Of a stretch of DNA of 64,000 nucleotides, positions 1 to 9,591 are shown piece after piece. The DNA comes from Henricia sp. BOLD:AAB3569 (lineage: Eukaryota > Echinodermata > Asteroidea > Spinulosida > Echinasteridae). The notes below the pieces were generated by a model. That model was not told where the DNA came from. It did no database searches and saw nothing but the letters and a program-made list of their open reading frames with translations. Every line of letters starts with the position of its first letter. Within the stretch, counting starts at the first letter, position 1. The position numbers and the translations under genes were made by a program. Where the stretch lies: positions 4,898,001-4,962,000 of the forward strand of contig JBBELK010000298.1 of the NCBI GenBank assembly GCA_037783545.1, given 5' to 3'.

Positions 1-1699
1 GTAAGTAAAAAATTGATGTAGGCCCTACTATTAAACGTACGCGGCTCTATAGTCGCCACGTAAAATTTATTTCATGTTAGATCAGTGTTTTAAATTCATG
101 TAGGCCTAGGCCTATTGTTTTTGCGTTTATTTTTTGAAGTCGGCGTCTCTGCCTTACCCAGCTCTACGTTTTACATATCGCCATCCCGACTACCACCCAA
201 GATAAACACTCTTTACAAAGTCCATAAATAATTTTTTTAGATGTCACCCAACGTGGCGCGGCCCCTAACGTGGCGCACTTTACTTTACTTTCCGTTCTCT
301 CTTGGCGCAGTAAACAATCTGTTGCACCTGACATTAAAAGGAAATAAAGTTCTCAGGTACCGTCATAAATTCCAAAACTAAAATACGGAGAAGAATCATT
401 CATTTACGAGAAATTCACGGGAATGTGAAGGCATCGCTGTTCGCTTCAGGTTGACATGACACCGTACACGGAAGCCTGTAATAGGCATTTGACATAAATA
501 AAACCATGCATATTGGCGTTGTGTACTGTATCACGGTGTGTGCGTGCAAGTGGTCTTTATGGGCCACCGTAGCATGGTTATCAACATTTCAGCCAATCAG
601 TGTCGAGTGCGTCACGTTAGGGAACAGTCGGGGCGATTTTTGGGGAAAAAGTGTTCGTTTTTTCCAGATTGTTATTTTGTACTTGTTGATGAGTCAAAAT
701 ATTAAAGTATTACTTTTTCTTGAGCCTATGAATTCTACTCTTTTCTTCCTGTGCTTTCTTCTTTTCTTCTATGTATCTTGGCAATTTGGGATTAGCTATG
801 GTACATCTTTTGTCTAAATTAGTGAATGCCTATTTCTTCTTAAAATGTGTGCTACTCGCTTATTTTACCGTCCTGCTGGATTCCTTAGTCGTCTGTCGTA
901 TCTCCAGTAGTCGACCGTCGTATCTCCAGTAGTCGACCATAAAAAATGAATGTGAACGATCGTGTGAGCAATAGCATGTCGCCACAATTGATCGCACGAT
1001 CAGTCGCTGATCATCACTATGAGTCGCACGATAAGGCCTAACTTACGATTGATCTTGTGATTATTTTGCGTCTATTGGCGCGCGCGCATGTACGCTCGTG
1101 GCCAGTGACACCCAAACACTAGACCAGTCCAGAAATCACTAGACCAGTCCAGTAAGCCCCGCCCACTTAGAAACGCGTCTAGCAACTTTAAAATGCGCAC
1201 AATCAGTAGATTGGTTAAGATCACCAAAAGACCATGTGGATCACCATTGTACTTCAAAATGATTGGTTGGTAGAAATTTTGGTGGCGGAGCTTAAAGGCC
1301 CCCATGTATCATTTGCAAGATAAAACTTTTTACAAATTTGTGGAATAAGAGTGTAACATATCTAAGGAAGAATGTTGGTAAACTAGCCTGAAGAAATTTT
1401 AGCTACTTAGATGCATTAATGCTTCAGAAAACCTTGAAAATCTCAGTACGAAACCTTTTAGAAAACCACCTTCGGTTGTCAATTTCCAGCATGAAATACC
1501 ATTTTGGACGAAAATAAATTCATGTGGTGTTTATTACCATTGCTATCAACACTTCATCAATACCATTCCTATCAACTTCCTGTCAACTATAATGAAACCA
1601 AAATTGGGTCATTATTGCAAATGATACAATGGGCCTTTAAAGGCTTTTGGATCGATCTACATGTATTGTCAAGTATGCCTTGTTATTTGCTTTCTCCAG
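1..1699 (+). other. GGT upstream intron / 5' flank, no gene seen
   Basis: No convincing coding region. The window begins with GTAAGT, a perfect splice-donor consensus, which could be the donor of an upstream GGT exon, but the exon itself would be outside. A 22-bp unit is repeated exactly in tandem at 895-916 and 917-938, and a short CTAGACCAGTCCAG motif is repeated around 1120-1153. The last bases (1685-1699) are a pyrimidine-rich tract ending in CAG, the acceptor for the GGT exon that follows. No convincing promoter elements were seen. Confidence 0.5.
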
Positions 1700-1924
1700 A
1701 AAATCTAAACTACGACGATGGCAGATTGCATTCTTCATACTCCTGGTCCTAGCCATTGCAGCGTCCCTGACCATGGGGTTGTTATACTACTACCAGGACA
1801 CCGGGGAACAGATCATACGAGTGACTGATCCGCCGACCACACGACGGCCTCCACCTAGCGGAGAGTACCAGTATGCTAAGGCGGCCGTGTCAACTGATGC
1901 TGGCCAGTGCTCGGAGATTGGCAG
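1700..1924 (+). CDS. GGT1: Gamma-glutamyltransferase, N-terminal exon (membrane anchor)
   Basis: GGT is a type II membrane ectoenzyme that hydrolyses or transfers the gamma-glutamyl group of glutathione outside the cell. This exon encodes a short basic cytoplasmic stretch (KSKLRRW), about 20 hydrophobic residues (IAFFILLVLAIAASLTMGLL) acting as a signal-anchor, a Pro/Thr-rich stalk (DPPTTRRPPPSG) and the start of the ectodomain (YAKAAVSTDAGQCSEIG). The last part is typical of GGT heavy chains. The acceptor is a pyrimidine tract with CAG at 1697-1699, and the donor is CAG|GTAAGA with GT at 1925. The exon ends in phase 2 (AG of an Arg codon). No in-frame ATG precedes the anchor, so the start codon must be in an upstream exon joined with one base (1700) completing a codon. 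GGT1 and GGT5 types cannot be separated from this fragment. Confidence 0.85.
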
Positions 1925-1970
1925 GTAAGATCTCATTTCAAGTTTATTCGGTATTTTTTACGTATACATT

Positions 1971-1996
1971 CATCATCATCATCATCATCATCATCA
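1971..1996. repeat. (CAT)n microsatellite
   Basis: About nine tandem CAT units shortly after the GGT donor. Confidence 0.95.
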
Positions 1997-2547
1997 CTTT
2001 ATTTCCATACTCAATACACAGAACATAATAATAATTTTTAGGGAACAAAAGGAAAAAGTAGGAGTACAGAGGAAATCCACAAAGCTTGTCGAGTGAGGAT
2101 TCCCTAGAAGTAAACACATATTACAGTCTAAAGAGGAAATAATAGTGAATAACTACATTGGTGTGATAGTACAGATAAATCAAAGAAAGTAAAAGTACAT
2201 GTAAAAAGAAAATTTAACATAACGGGATATTACGGAAACATGATCGTTAAAATAAAATCATGCCGAAATGGATTGATTCGGTCGAAATCAAAAAAAGTAA
2301 CAAATTAATTGATTAAATTAAATTAAACGCAAGGTTACATATATCAAGGTTATATAGTAAGAAGACAATGATTATTAGTCTATACATGGAATGCGTGTGC
2401 AAAAGAAACAAAACAAACAAACAAACGCAAAAGAAGCTATATATGAAGTCATGCCCGAGATTAACGATCGTGAAAAGATGCACAATCACCAATAAGATTA
2501 TAAATTGCATATTTATCCAAGAGTTGAGCTTTAAATTAATTTGTTCA
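1997..2547. other. AT-rich intron sequence, nothing recognised
   Basis: AT-rich DNA with no recognisable coding sequence, element ends or repeats of the array. It appears to be single-copy within this window. Confidence 0.5.
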
Positions 2548-2924
2548 CATTGAACAAAGATTTAAAGGAAATTACCTCCTGGAATCAACAGATTTTCTAA
2601 TTCTAAGATACGGTACTTCCTACTTGCACTTCTGTCGAAAATTTTGCATTTCTGAGATAAATACACTTTAAAATTGCTGCAGAGTGTAATAATAATGTAT
2701 GTGTAAAAATTTATGGTGCGAGTGGTGTGTAAGCGTGACAATAGAGGGCGCTGCGTGCGCGCGTTAATGGTCATCTTATGCAAAAACTTAGTGCAATTTT
2801 TTTTAATAAGAAGAATTTTTCTGTGGAAAAGCAGCATTTGCGACAAAAGTGCATACAAGTATATTTTAGAATTACATTATCTGTTGATTCCAGGAGGTAA
2901 TTTCCTTCAAATCTTTGTTCAATG
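2548..2924. mobile_element. MITE with about 44-bp terminal inverted repeats
   Basis: The left end CATTGAACAAAG at 2548 and the right end CTTTGTTCAATG ending at 2924 begin a long inverted repeat. It continues through AAGGAAATTACCTCC on the left and its complement on the right, with few mismatches. The element is 377 bp and has no coding capacity. The interior is AT-rich. Only one copy is seen in this window. Confidence 0.8.
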
Positions 2925-3000
2925 TATACAACAACAAAAAAATCGTTTGTTTCCACTTCCATTATCTCCATACTACCGGTAACATTTTAAAAATGTACAT

Positions 3001-3320
3001 CCAGCATGTCCAGGAGAACTCAAATTCCTGGACTAGATATTGCAATGCAGGTTCAAATCCTGGTCACGACAGGTTTGACATTTATGCCCTTGAGCAAGGC
3101 ACTTTACCATGCTTGCTTAGAATGGAGGCAGAGGCAACTTGATTGTCTCTGATCTATGCGGACTACATGTACATGTAGTTGCCCCACTGATATCGTAAAG
3201 AGATTGTTAAATCTGATGGTGTTCAGTTGTTTCGGTTTGAGAGGCTGGTTTCTCTGTAATAGACTTTGGTCGCCCTTTCCTGGAGTGTCGACCTGTGGGC
3301 CTTGAAATGAAAAAAAAGCC
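3001..3320 (+). mobile_element. tRNA-derived SINE (degenerate)
   Basis: A perfect RNA polymerase III B-box, GGTTCAAATCC, lies at 3050-3060 within a tRNA-like region. It is followed at about 3089-3108 by CCCTTGAGCAAGGCACTTTA, which resembles the conserved central block of many invertebrate SINEs. The A-box side is weak. The boundaries are approximate because no clear target-site duplication was found. Confidence 0.6.
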
Positions 3321-3660
3321 AGCATATTCATTGCCAGATCCAGGGGGAGGTGGATGCACTCTCCCCCGCCCCCATAAATTGTATAAAAGGAAGAAGAGAG
3401 AGAAGGAAGAGAGGGAAGAACGCACTCCCCTTCCCATGCTGTAGTATATATGGTAGTAGTAGTGACTAGTCCCCCCTAAAAAATGTTCTGGATCTGCCTA
3501 TGATATTGCAGCATGATGTGTGGGTGCCCAATGAAAGCAGGGAGCAATTGCATAATATCCCCCAACTCGAAAATAACCTTTTAAAAATAGATATTTTATC
3601 AGACCATCGCCATCTTTGTCTTAATTGTTCCCCACATGTGTCGGGCATGATCAGTGAATC
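3321..3660. other. Spacer, low-complexity purine-rich stretch
   Basis: It contains a C-rich then AGAAGG-rich stretch at 3350-3430 and no recognisable gene. Confidence 0.4.
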
Positions 3661-4073
3661 TGCTTGACTGTGCGACAGCACGTATAATCTGCCGATGTAG
3701 TTAGTCATTAGTGAAAGAACCATTGTCTATGCTGCACATTTGCTCGATTGAGTTCCAGAAAGAAAAAAATTAATAAATATTGGTAAAAACTGCAAGACTT
3801 TAAATTTGGTAATGATGAGTAGTAGAGTAACACTCTTGTTGGCTTAATGAGAGGCAAAACTATACTGACAGCATTGTGGAATGGTTTGCTATGCTTTATT
3901 GATTACACATGTACAATGAAAACTCTTGATGTAACTGCATGAAGCCAAATTTAAGATAAAAACAAATTTAATGTTGTAATTTTGTTTGTGTTGTGCAAGT
4001 TAATTTGTTAATTTTGATTTCACAGTTTTCACCAAGCCTGTAACTTGTATAATTGACAACGGACATGAAAGCC
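3661..4073 (-). pseudogene. Leftover edge of a decayed TRIM unit
   Basis: The segment from about 3672 (CGACAGCACGTATAATCTG) to about 3860 matches the DNA beside the decayed TRIM copies at 26296, 36228 and 45587. In those copies the TRIM coiled-coil fragment lies directly to the left. Here the TRIM-homologous part is absent and only the flanking block remains. The following AT-rich stretch to 4073 also matches those units. This is probably the proximal truncated end of the duplicated array. Confidence 0.5.
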
Positions 4074-4217
4074 TTTAGACGCAGGCTTGTCAATGCGCAG
4101 GTAAGGAACGAATTCGTGCAACGAAATTCATCACTCCAAGCCTTACTATGGAGCTGTGAATTTCGTAACACGAATTTGATTCTTACGTGTGCACAACTGA
4201 CGAGCCTGCGTCTTTAA
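4074..4217. mobile_element. MITE E2 (GACGCAGGCTTGTC ends), copy 1
   Basis: The ends are TTTAGACGCAGGCTTGTC on the left and GACGAGCCTGCGTCTTTAA on the right. The interior is an inner hairpin around ATTCGTG..CACGAAT. Related copies are at 26765-26914, 37183-37332, 45977-46126 and, more divergent, at 62964-63084. Each of the first four is followed immediately by the CAACTG element E1. Confidence 0.75.
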
Positions 4218-4684
4218 GCCGATCATACATCGACCTTGCAACTGGAAGCAACTGACCAGTTGCTGTGGATGTGTGCGTAGCGTGCTCATCGACAGCAACT
4301 GATCAGTTGCGCAACTGGCGGCAACTGAAAGCATCCAACCAGGTCTACATTTCCATAGTGCGCACATCGACACAGCAACTCGAGTGCATTGGCCTTGCAG
4401 CTGGAAGCAACTATGTAGTTGCTGTCGATGTGTGCCTCCCGTATTCAGACGCACTTGTGTAACTGACAGCAACTAGTTGCAAGTATGTGTAAATTGACGC
4501 AACTGACTGCAGATGGATACAACTATTTGCCAGAAAGCAGAACATGAGCAACTCGTACATCAACCTGTTTCAGCAACTGATCAGTTGCTCCCAGTTGCCA
4601 CGAGTTGCTTCCATTTGCCAGAGACATCAGTTGCCGTAAACACGGTAGTTGCTTCAAGTTGCAATGTCAATGTACGCTAAGCTT
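4214..4684. mobile_element. CAACTG-rich foldback element E1, copy 1
   Basis: The ends are inverted: a left end running into CATCGACCTTGCAACT, and a right end AGTTGCAATGTCAATGTACG. The interior is a dense array of CAACTG/CAGTTG words on both strands (for example GCAACTGATCAGTTGC), so much of the element can pair with itself. No open reading frame of note. Other copies are at 26911-27364, 37329-37772 and 46123-48957 (interrupted). Confidence 0.7.
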
Positions 4685-5289
4685 TAGTAATTAGAAAATG
4701 AAAGTTTACAAACTACTGATATGTGATTTTTTTTTAAACATACAGTAAAATCTCGTTATAACACCATAGGTGTAGGGGAGGGGGAGTGATGATGACTTTT
4801 GAAAGTGGGGGAGGCAACCATTTGTTTTTCCCCCCACTTGTTTTGTCGGCAAAATCATGATACTGTCGGCAAAAATTTAAAAGTTAATGAAACTAATATT
4901 GATACACCGCTGATAAAATGCCACGGCAATGGCAATGCTATTACATTATATTACATTTATGTCTATACAAGCTTGATGCGTTAGGGCACTCACCCGCTTA
5001 CCGACAACCCCCGCCCCCGTCCCGCTGAGCGACAAGTACAGGAGCGACCCGCTGTGTGCTCCCCCAACTTTTGAAGAGCTTGCTACGCCTATGTAACACC
5101 CCCTGATATAAAGCTCTTTCTGAAGTCCAGGGCCATTATTCTGTGCATTGTATATAGGCATTATGGTTATATCGCTATCTGGATATATTTATAAAGCTTA
5201 AATTATTTGGGTCCCTTTGAAAAGCACTGTAGTTTTTTTCAGTAAAATAGGAAAATAATAAAGAGGTAATACATGTAGAACAAAACTCT
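4685..5289. repeat. Array spacer block (unit segment B)
   Basis: This is a duplicated, non-coding unit segment. It carries the stretch GCCACGGCAATGGCAATGCT and the following ATTACATTATATTACATTTATG, which recurs near 13169, 16387, 29759 and 38356. Simple G-rich tracts and a CCCCCACTTTTGAAAG-like motif also recur. No gene. Confidence 0.6.
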
Positions 5290-5582
5290 GGATGCTAGGA
5301 TAGGGCGGCAATTTGTGTGTAAAAAAGCTATATTAGGGCGACACGCTCTATTAGGGCGACATTTTGGTGTCGCCCTAATATTTTTGAGATTAAAAACAAT
5401 TTATTTTAGGTCAAAAACCATTTTTTTTAGGACTATAGAAGTAGAACCAATTCTCTTAGGTCTGGAACCATTTTTGGAAGCTTCAGGTAAAAAAATAAGG
5501 TGTCAATTTGAGTGATTCTTGCCGAAATTTCGGTGGTCCCCGGGGAAAGGTTTCCCGTAATGTCGTCCTATTGCGGCATCCA
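5290..5582. mobile_element. MITE E8 (GGGCGACA family), left copy
   Basis: The element begins ATGCTAGGATAGGGCGGCA and ends GTCGTCCTATTGCGGCAT. It carries internal repeats of TTAGGGCGACA. A second copy in inverted orientation lies at 63683-63985, on the far side of the whole array. Confidence 0.7.
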
Positions 5583-6362
5583 GAGTTCTTACAATTTTCA
5601 AAATAATTAAGTTTTCTCTTTTAAATTGAGAATACATGTAGTACACGTATATCTACAAATTGTCTCACCATGACCATGTGAATTGTCACATGGTCATTAG
5701 GAGACATTTTGACTTTCCACTGGATAATGCCGAGTTTTGATGTACATGTACCATGCCCGTCCGGCCCACCACACGAAACATACAATGGACACTCATAACA
5801 TTTGGTAAGGTCATTAACAGGTGGTGACCACCGGTTGCTGTATAAGAATCACAGGGCTACACGCAGTGGTCGATTTAGAGCATATTTACATGCACCATGT
5901 ACCAGTGCATGTAGAATTTCATCTGTGCATGTAGATTTTCATCTGTGCATGCAAAACTCAACCAATTTTCAAGAAAAAATCACATTTGTGCATGCAGATT
6001 TTTTTGGTCCAAATCGACCCCTACGTGGATGTGGGTAGCTGCCAAGATTTATCATGCACACGTGAACAATCTCACTTAGGATTATTGCAGTGCATTCCGG
6101 TATGTTTTAACTGTGGATTTTTTTCTACTACATACATGTACATGTATATGGCCATCTCATTCCTCCTGCAAATGCTGTATTCCCCCTGCGGGAATTTATT
6201 TTCACACGTGGTTTAAGTTAAACATGGTTTTTGAATAAAGTTAGAACACATGATTGGTAAACTGTTAAAAGGGGGCGTTACAGTGTATTTCCACACGTAA
6301 TTAGAAGCCCATGTTTATAAAATTGCTCTGTAGAAATTCTGTCGCATATGTAGTGCAGTAGT
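5583..6362. repeat. Array spacer block 3' of T1
   Basis: A unit segment shared with 13480-13790, 18300-18830, 30140-30540, 38740-39200 and 49280-49970. It includes a hairpin (TGTCTC..CCATGTGA..TCACATGG..GAGACA) around 5662-5708. The stretch 5870-6035 holds repeated CATGCA words. No gene was recognised. It includes the region downstream of the T1 stop, but no clear polyadenylation site could be assigned. Confidence 0.5.
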
Positions 6363-6531
6363 AGAGCACTAAAATGAAAACGTCACCCTTTGTGTGTTGC
6401 CATGGTTTTTGGTTCTACGGTACACTAAAACCAGTGAACTGTTTCCCTGCGCTTTAGCAATGGACGTTTCAGACTACCAGGGAATGTTTAGACCCAATTA
6501 CCATGGCAACTGACGTCACACTTTAGTAGTC
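6363..6531. mobile_element. MITE E3 (CACTAAAGTG / CCATGG), copy 1
   Basis: The inverted ends are GAGCACTAAAATG and CACTTTAGTAGTC. Subterminal inverted blocks TTGCCATGG and CCATGGCAA follow. Copies lie beside T2 (13791-13944), T5 (39202-39367), T6 (49971-50134) and T7 (55825-55988). At the matching position beside T3 and T4 the flanks join directly (GCAGTAATTCTTCTG), giving empty sites. Confidence 0.7.
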
Positions 6532-6857
6532 TATTCTTCTGAAAACTTGAAAAATCCATGCATGGTTTTTGTGTTGAGTTAAATGGTAAAAAAGTCTTCT
6601 GCAAAAGACTTATTAGAAAACCATCTCCAGTTTCTAATCCAAAGTACATGTACCATTTTGGACTGAAATAAAATCATGTGGTGTTTGGTACCATTGATAT
6701 TAACACATTTTTCTTATCAACTCCCGTAAAAAAGAATTGGGGTCACTGCAAATGATGTGTTCTACCTTTAACCAAGTTTTAATTTACACGAAAGCTTTCT
6801 TGGAAAGCAACATCTAATTATTTTGTAATACATGTATCTTTCATGATCACTTTCACC
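6532..6857. repeat. 3' flank of T1
   Basis: A duplicated segment found downstream of all seven TRIM genes, with CTTGAAAAATCCATGCATGG and GGACTGAAATAAAATCATG blocks. It probably includes the 3' UTR. No gene. Confidence 0.5.
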
Positions 6858-8798
6858 TCACGCTTTTTGGTAGACATAAATGGCGTGCCATCCAGCCGCC
6901 ACCAGATCACCCTGGGGTGTAAGAGTAATGGAACAAGGACGTGAACATTCTGGGATTGCACGTGATGCAATGTATTGGCCATCAGGACTGTACTGGAGAA
7001 TACATACATCTTCAATACTGAAACAGTTATGTACAGCAACATAGATGTTGCCATTACTGTCACAGCAGACACCTATTAGATATTTGTTTCCCTCGATGTG
7101 ACTGGTCATGTCCACTGAGAATACCATATTACCGTCATAGCTTATGGAAAGCAACTTCCTCTCAGAGTGGCTAGTGTAAATAAGTTGCTGCTTGTAGATG
7201 GTGAGATACTGACCAATCCCTGGAGCATGTACTGTCCTGATGTGGGATCCATCTGGGTTGTGTAGGGATATCTCCTCACTGCCTGTGTTACCAACTGCTA
7301 TCAGATTGTTGCTGTCCACTGCCAGACATGTTGGCTGGGTGTGTTGGGCGAGATGTGGTTTGAACTGTTTAAGAAGCTGACATTGTGTATTAAAGACCTT
7401 AACTGTATGTTGGTCCAGAAGGATGAGCTGGTCATCTTTGTTCACTGCGAGCCCACATACACTGCTCAATCCTGTAATTTGGAGGTCTTGTACATCAAAG
7501 GTTGTAGGGGTTGCAGCTAAGTGGTGGCTTCTTGTTTTAGATAATGAACATGTAAACACCTGGGTCGAGTTTTCTCTAATACCAACAAAACTATTGTTGG
7601 ACAAGACTGCAAATAACGGTACGGTTCCTGTATTTATGGCTGTGCTTGGACCTAATCTTGTCTTAAGTTTCCACTTTACAGGCTGCAGCCGTTGTTTTTT
7701 TGTAACCAACTTGCCAACAAATTTCTCATCACTTTCTTCAAAGTCCATGAAAGATAATCCCTCAGGAACATTCTCTGGCCGTTTCTTTGCCAGTTCAGTG
7801 AGATTATGTAAGACTTTGTTTTGAAGTTCCAGAATCTCATAGTGACTTGCTTGAGTCACAAGTAGGTTGACCTCCTCAAGCTTCTGTTTTGACTTTGTCA
7901 GCTCGTTGCTGTTGGAAGCTTGGACAGCTTCAAATTTGCTGACTCTCTCCTTGTAAATCTTTTCCGTTTCCCTCACAAGTTTCTTTTCTTCTGCTCTGAT
8001 CTTGGCAACCTCCTCATCAGCCTTTCTGGAGATTTTCTTTTTGGTGTCTGTGAATGCAGCATCCATTTCCTTGCGCATTGTGTCAGTTTCTTGGATTGTA
8101 GTGCTGAATTGTGTCTTGCTGTTGTCAGCTGCAGCAATTGAGTCCCCTATTGTTTTCTTGCATTGCTTGACAGCCTCAGGCAGATCCACAATGGAGTGCT
8201 TTCCATGTTGAAGGACTGAGCAAGTTGTGCATACTAATTGCTTGCATGTGTCACAGTAGATATTAAAGCTCTGATCTGGATGCTTGCCACATTTTGGAAC
8301 CTCTTCTCTGAGTTTACTTCTGTAAGTAATCTCGCCTGATTTAAACTGAGCCAGGGTATAGATCTTGTGAAATTTCATCAGAGACAAACGTTCATGTGCC
8401 TTTTGGCATTCCTGACAGAGGAAATGTTCACAGTCCATGCATCTTGAGATAGCCTGATTCTGTTCATCACAGCTTTGACATTTGATGATTGACTCTTGCC
8501 CCTTTAGTAACTTCTCCTGTATTGTAAATTCTTCAACCAGTGCACTCAGTCGAAAGTCATTAGGTAAGCCATTAACCCCAGATCCGCTTAGTTTTGTTTC
8601 ACGTCTGCAAAGAGGACAAATCAGCTTGGTACGGTCTGGAGTTTGGTGCTGTATGAGTTCTTGAAGACACTGCAGACAATAACTGTGCAAGCAGTCTAGG
8701 ATTTTCGGCTGCTTGAATCGGCAGGAGCAGATGGGACATTCCAGGTGGCCTGTGCTTATTGTCTCCAGCAAGGATTCAGCCGTTACATTAGATGCCAT
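6858..8798 (-). CDS. T1: TRIM-NHL E3 ubiquitin ligase, TRIM56/TRIM2/3-like
   Basis: A 646-residue protein, inferred to be a RING-type E3 ubiquitin ligase. The C3HC4 RING has zinc ligands C21, C24, C36, H38, C41, C44, C61 and C64. B-box 1 spans about 107-144 (CQSC..CMDC..CQEC..H) and B-box 2 about 170-201 (CGKH..CDTC..CTTC..H). A charged coiled coil runs from about 205 to 345, and a six-bladed NHL-like propeller from about 375 to the end (repeats DVQDLQ.., CLAVDSNNLIAVG, GVCCDSNGNIYVAV, ITLTPQGDLVAAG). The coding exon is uninterrupted. The start used is MASNVTAE, four bases after a good acceptor (TTTTCAG, 8805-8811). An upstream exon at 9559-9591 can extend the protein in frame by 13 residues. 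Substrate unknown; the family is often linked to antiviral and immune signalling. Confidence 0.9.
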   Translation of the reverse strand: MASNVTAESLLETISTGHLECPICSCRFKQPKILDCLHSYCLQCLQELIQHQTPDRTKLICPLCRRETKLSGSGVNGLPNDFRLSALVEEFTIQEKLLKGQESIIKCQSCDEQNQAISRCMDCEHFLCQECQKAHERLSLMKFHKIYTLAQFKSGEITYRSKLREEVPKCGKHPDQSFNIYCDTCKQLVCTTCSVLQHGKHSIVDLPEAVKQCKKTIGDSIAAADNSKTQFSTTIQETDTMRKEMDAAFTDTKKKISRKADEEVAKIRAEEKKLVRETEKIYKERVSKFEAVQASNSNELTKSKQKLEEVNLLVTQASHYEILELQNKVLHNLTELAKKRPENVPEGLSFMDFEESDEKFVGKLVTKKQRLQPVKWKLKTRLGPSTAINTGTVPLFAVLSNNSFVGIRENSTQVFTCSLSKTRSHHLAATPTTFDVQDLQITGLSSVCGLAVNKDDQLILLDQHTVKVFNTQCQLLKQFKPHLAQHTQPTCLAVDSNNLIAVGNTGSEEISLHNPDGSHIRTVHAPGIGQYLTIYKQQLIYTSHSERKLLSISYDGNMVFSVDMTSHIEGNKYLIGVCCDSNGNIYVAVHNCFSIEDVCILQYSPDGQYIASRAIPECSRPCSITLTPQGDLVAAGWHAIYVYQKA

Positions 8799-8804
8799 CT
8801 TTAT

Positions 8805-9558
8805 CTGAAAATTGGAAGAGAAGTGTAAATGTGCTTTGTATTGTACATGTAGTTTTGGTTACAGTACTCTAACTCAATCACCCAGTGTCACTTTGACTGT
8901 GTTTATGCCTAGGTCACATTTGCTCTACGGCTAGGATACGGCGGCCGTAGCCCCCCGAAATCGAGAAATACCTGCGGCGGCCGCAGAGGATCTGCGGTGG
9001 CCTCAGGGTCGCCCTACGGCGTATCCTATCTTTTACAGGCCGTAGGGGTCGCCGTGGGATTATAGCGCGGAGTTATAACTTTTTTTCATTTCTAGGTTCG
9101 CCGTAGCAATTACACACGCCGTAGCCATGCCGTAGTGCGGTTCCACGGCGACCATACGTCGGGCGTACGGTGGCCTTGCGTTTGCCGTGCGACTGCCCTA
9201 GGGTCTTATGAATTTCAATTGACTTTTGCGGACCCCCAAACAATTGCGGCGGCCGCAGGGACGCCCTGAGGCGACCGTGCGTCATCACTTCAAAGGCCGT
9301 ACGGCAGCCGCAGGTTTTCTGTCTCCACAGATTATAAATACGACGTGCGGCTACCCTAACATATGTGAATGCTACAGTATGTGACCGTGGGAATGCTGCG
9401 GCGGCCCTATAATTGCTATTGGCTGTAGAAATTTGAGACCCCACGGCCGCCGCGGCAAATGTGACTTAGGCATTACACTGGTCCCGAGCTCGGGATCAAA
9501 ATTGATCCTCTGATAAGTTTGAAACATAATAGGGTTGATATATTGGTACTTTGCTCAC
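8805..9558 (-). other. T1 5' intron
   Basis: The acceptor CAG (minus strand) lies just before the T1 coding exon and the donor AAG|GTGAGC at 9553-9558. The length of 754 bp is mostly explained by a remnant of element E4 and a nested Harbinger-like element. In paralogue T4 the same two splice sites are only 48 bp apart. Confidence 0.6.
8906..9472. mobile_element. Harbinger-like foldback element, TTA target duplication
   Basis: The inverted ends are TGCCTAGGTCACATTTGC and GCAAATGTGACTTAGGCA, flanked by TTA at 8903-8905 and 9473-9475. Removing the element restores GTGTTTACACTGG, the start of element E4 seen intact beside T3, T5 and T6. The 567-bp interior is GC-rich with many GGCCGTA and GCGGC words in both orientations and no long coding frame. 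A 3-bp TTA duplication is typical of PIF/Harbinger. Confidence 0.8.
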
Positions 9559-9591
9559 CTTCACCCTCGTTGAGTCTTGTTCAAAATCCAT
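9559..9591 (-). CDS. T1 upstream coding exon (N-terminal extension)
   Basis: The minus strand reads ATG then DFEQDSTRVK, followed at once by the donor GTGAGC. Splicing to the acceptor at 8805 continues as Ile-Lys-Met-Ala in the TRIM frame, giving 13 extra residues before MASN. The same exon is conserved at T4 (32861-32893). The true transcription start and any 5' UTR upstream are not identified. Confidence 0.5.

Noticed and set aside
1..6. GTAAGT at the window start as the donor of the upstream GGT exon
   Set aside because: It fits the consensus perfectly, but the exon is not visible, so this stays a remark and not a feature.
1647..1699. Extending the GGT exon upstream from a TTG at 1647
   Set aside because: There is no ATG in that frame, and a good acceptor (CAG at 1697-1699) separates it from the conserved part.
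6818..7072. An overlapping minus-strand frame (MSAVTVMATSML..) at the 3' end of several TRIM genes
   Set aside because: It is an alternative frame of the TRIM propeller coding region; its recurrence follows from the duplication.
7423..8664. Open frames of 60-137 codons on the plus strand opposite every TRIM gene (for example MSWSSLFTA.. and MDSFKFADSLL..)
   Set aside because: They recur only because the TRIM genes recur. They lie antisense to conserved coding sequence, have no start context or known motifs, and vary wherever the TRIM frame varies.
9073..9444. A 123-codon minus-strand frame
   Set aside because: It lies inside the CG-rich palindromic element at 8906-9472 and reflects its composition.
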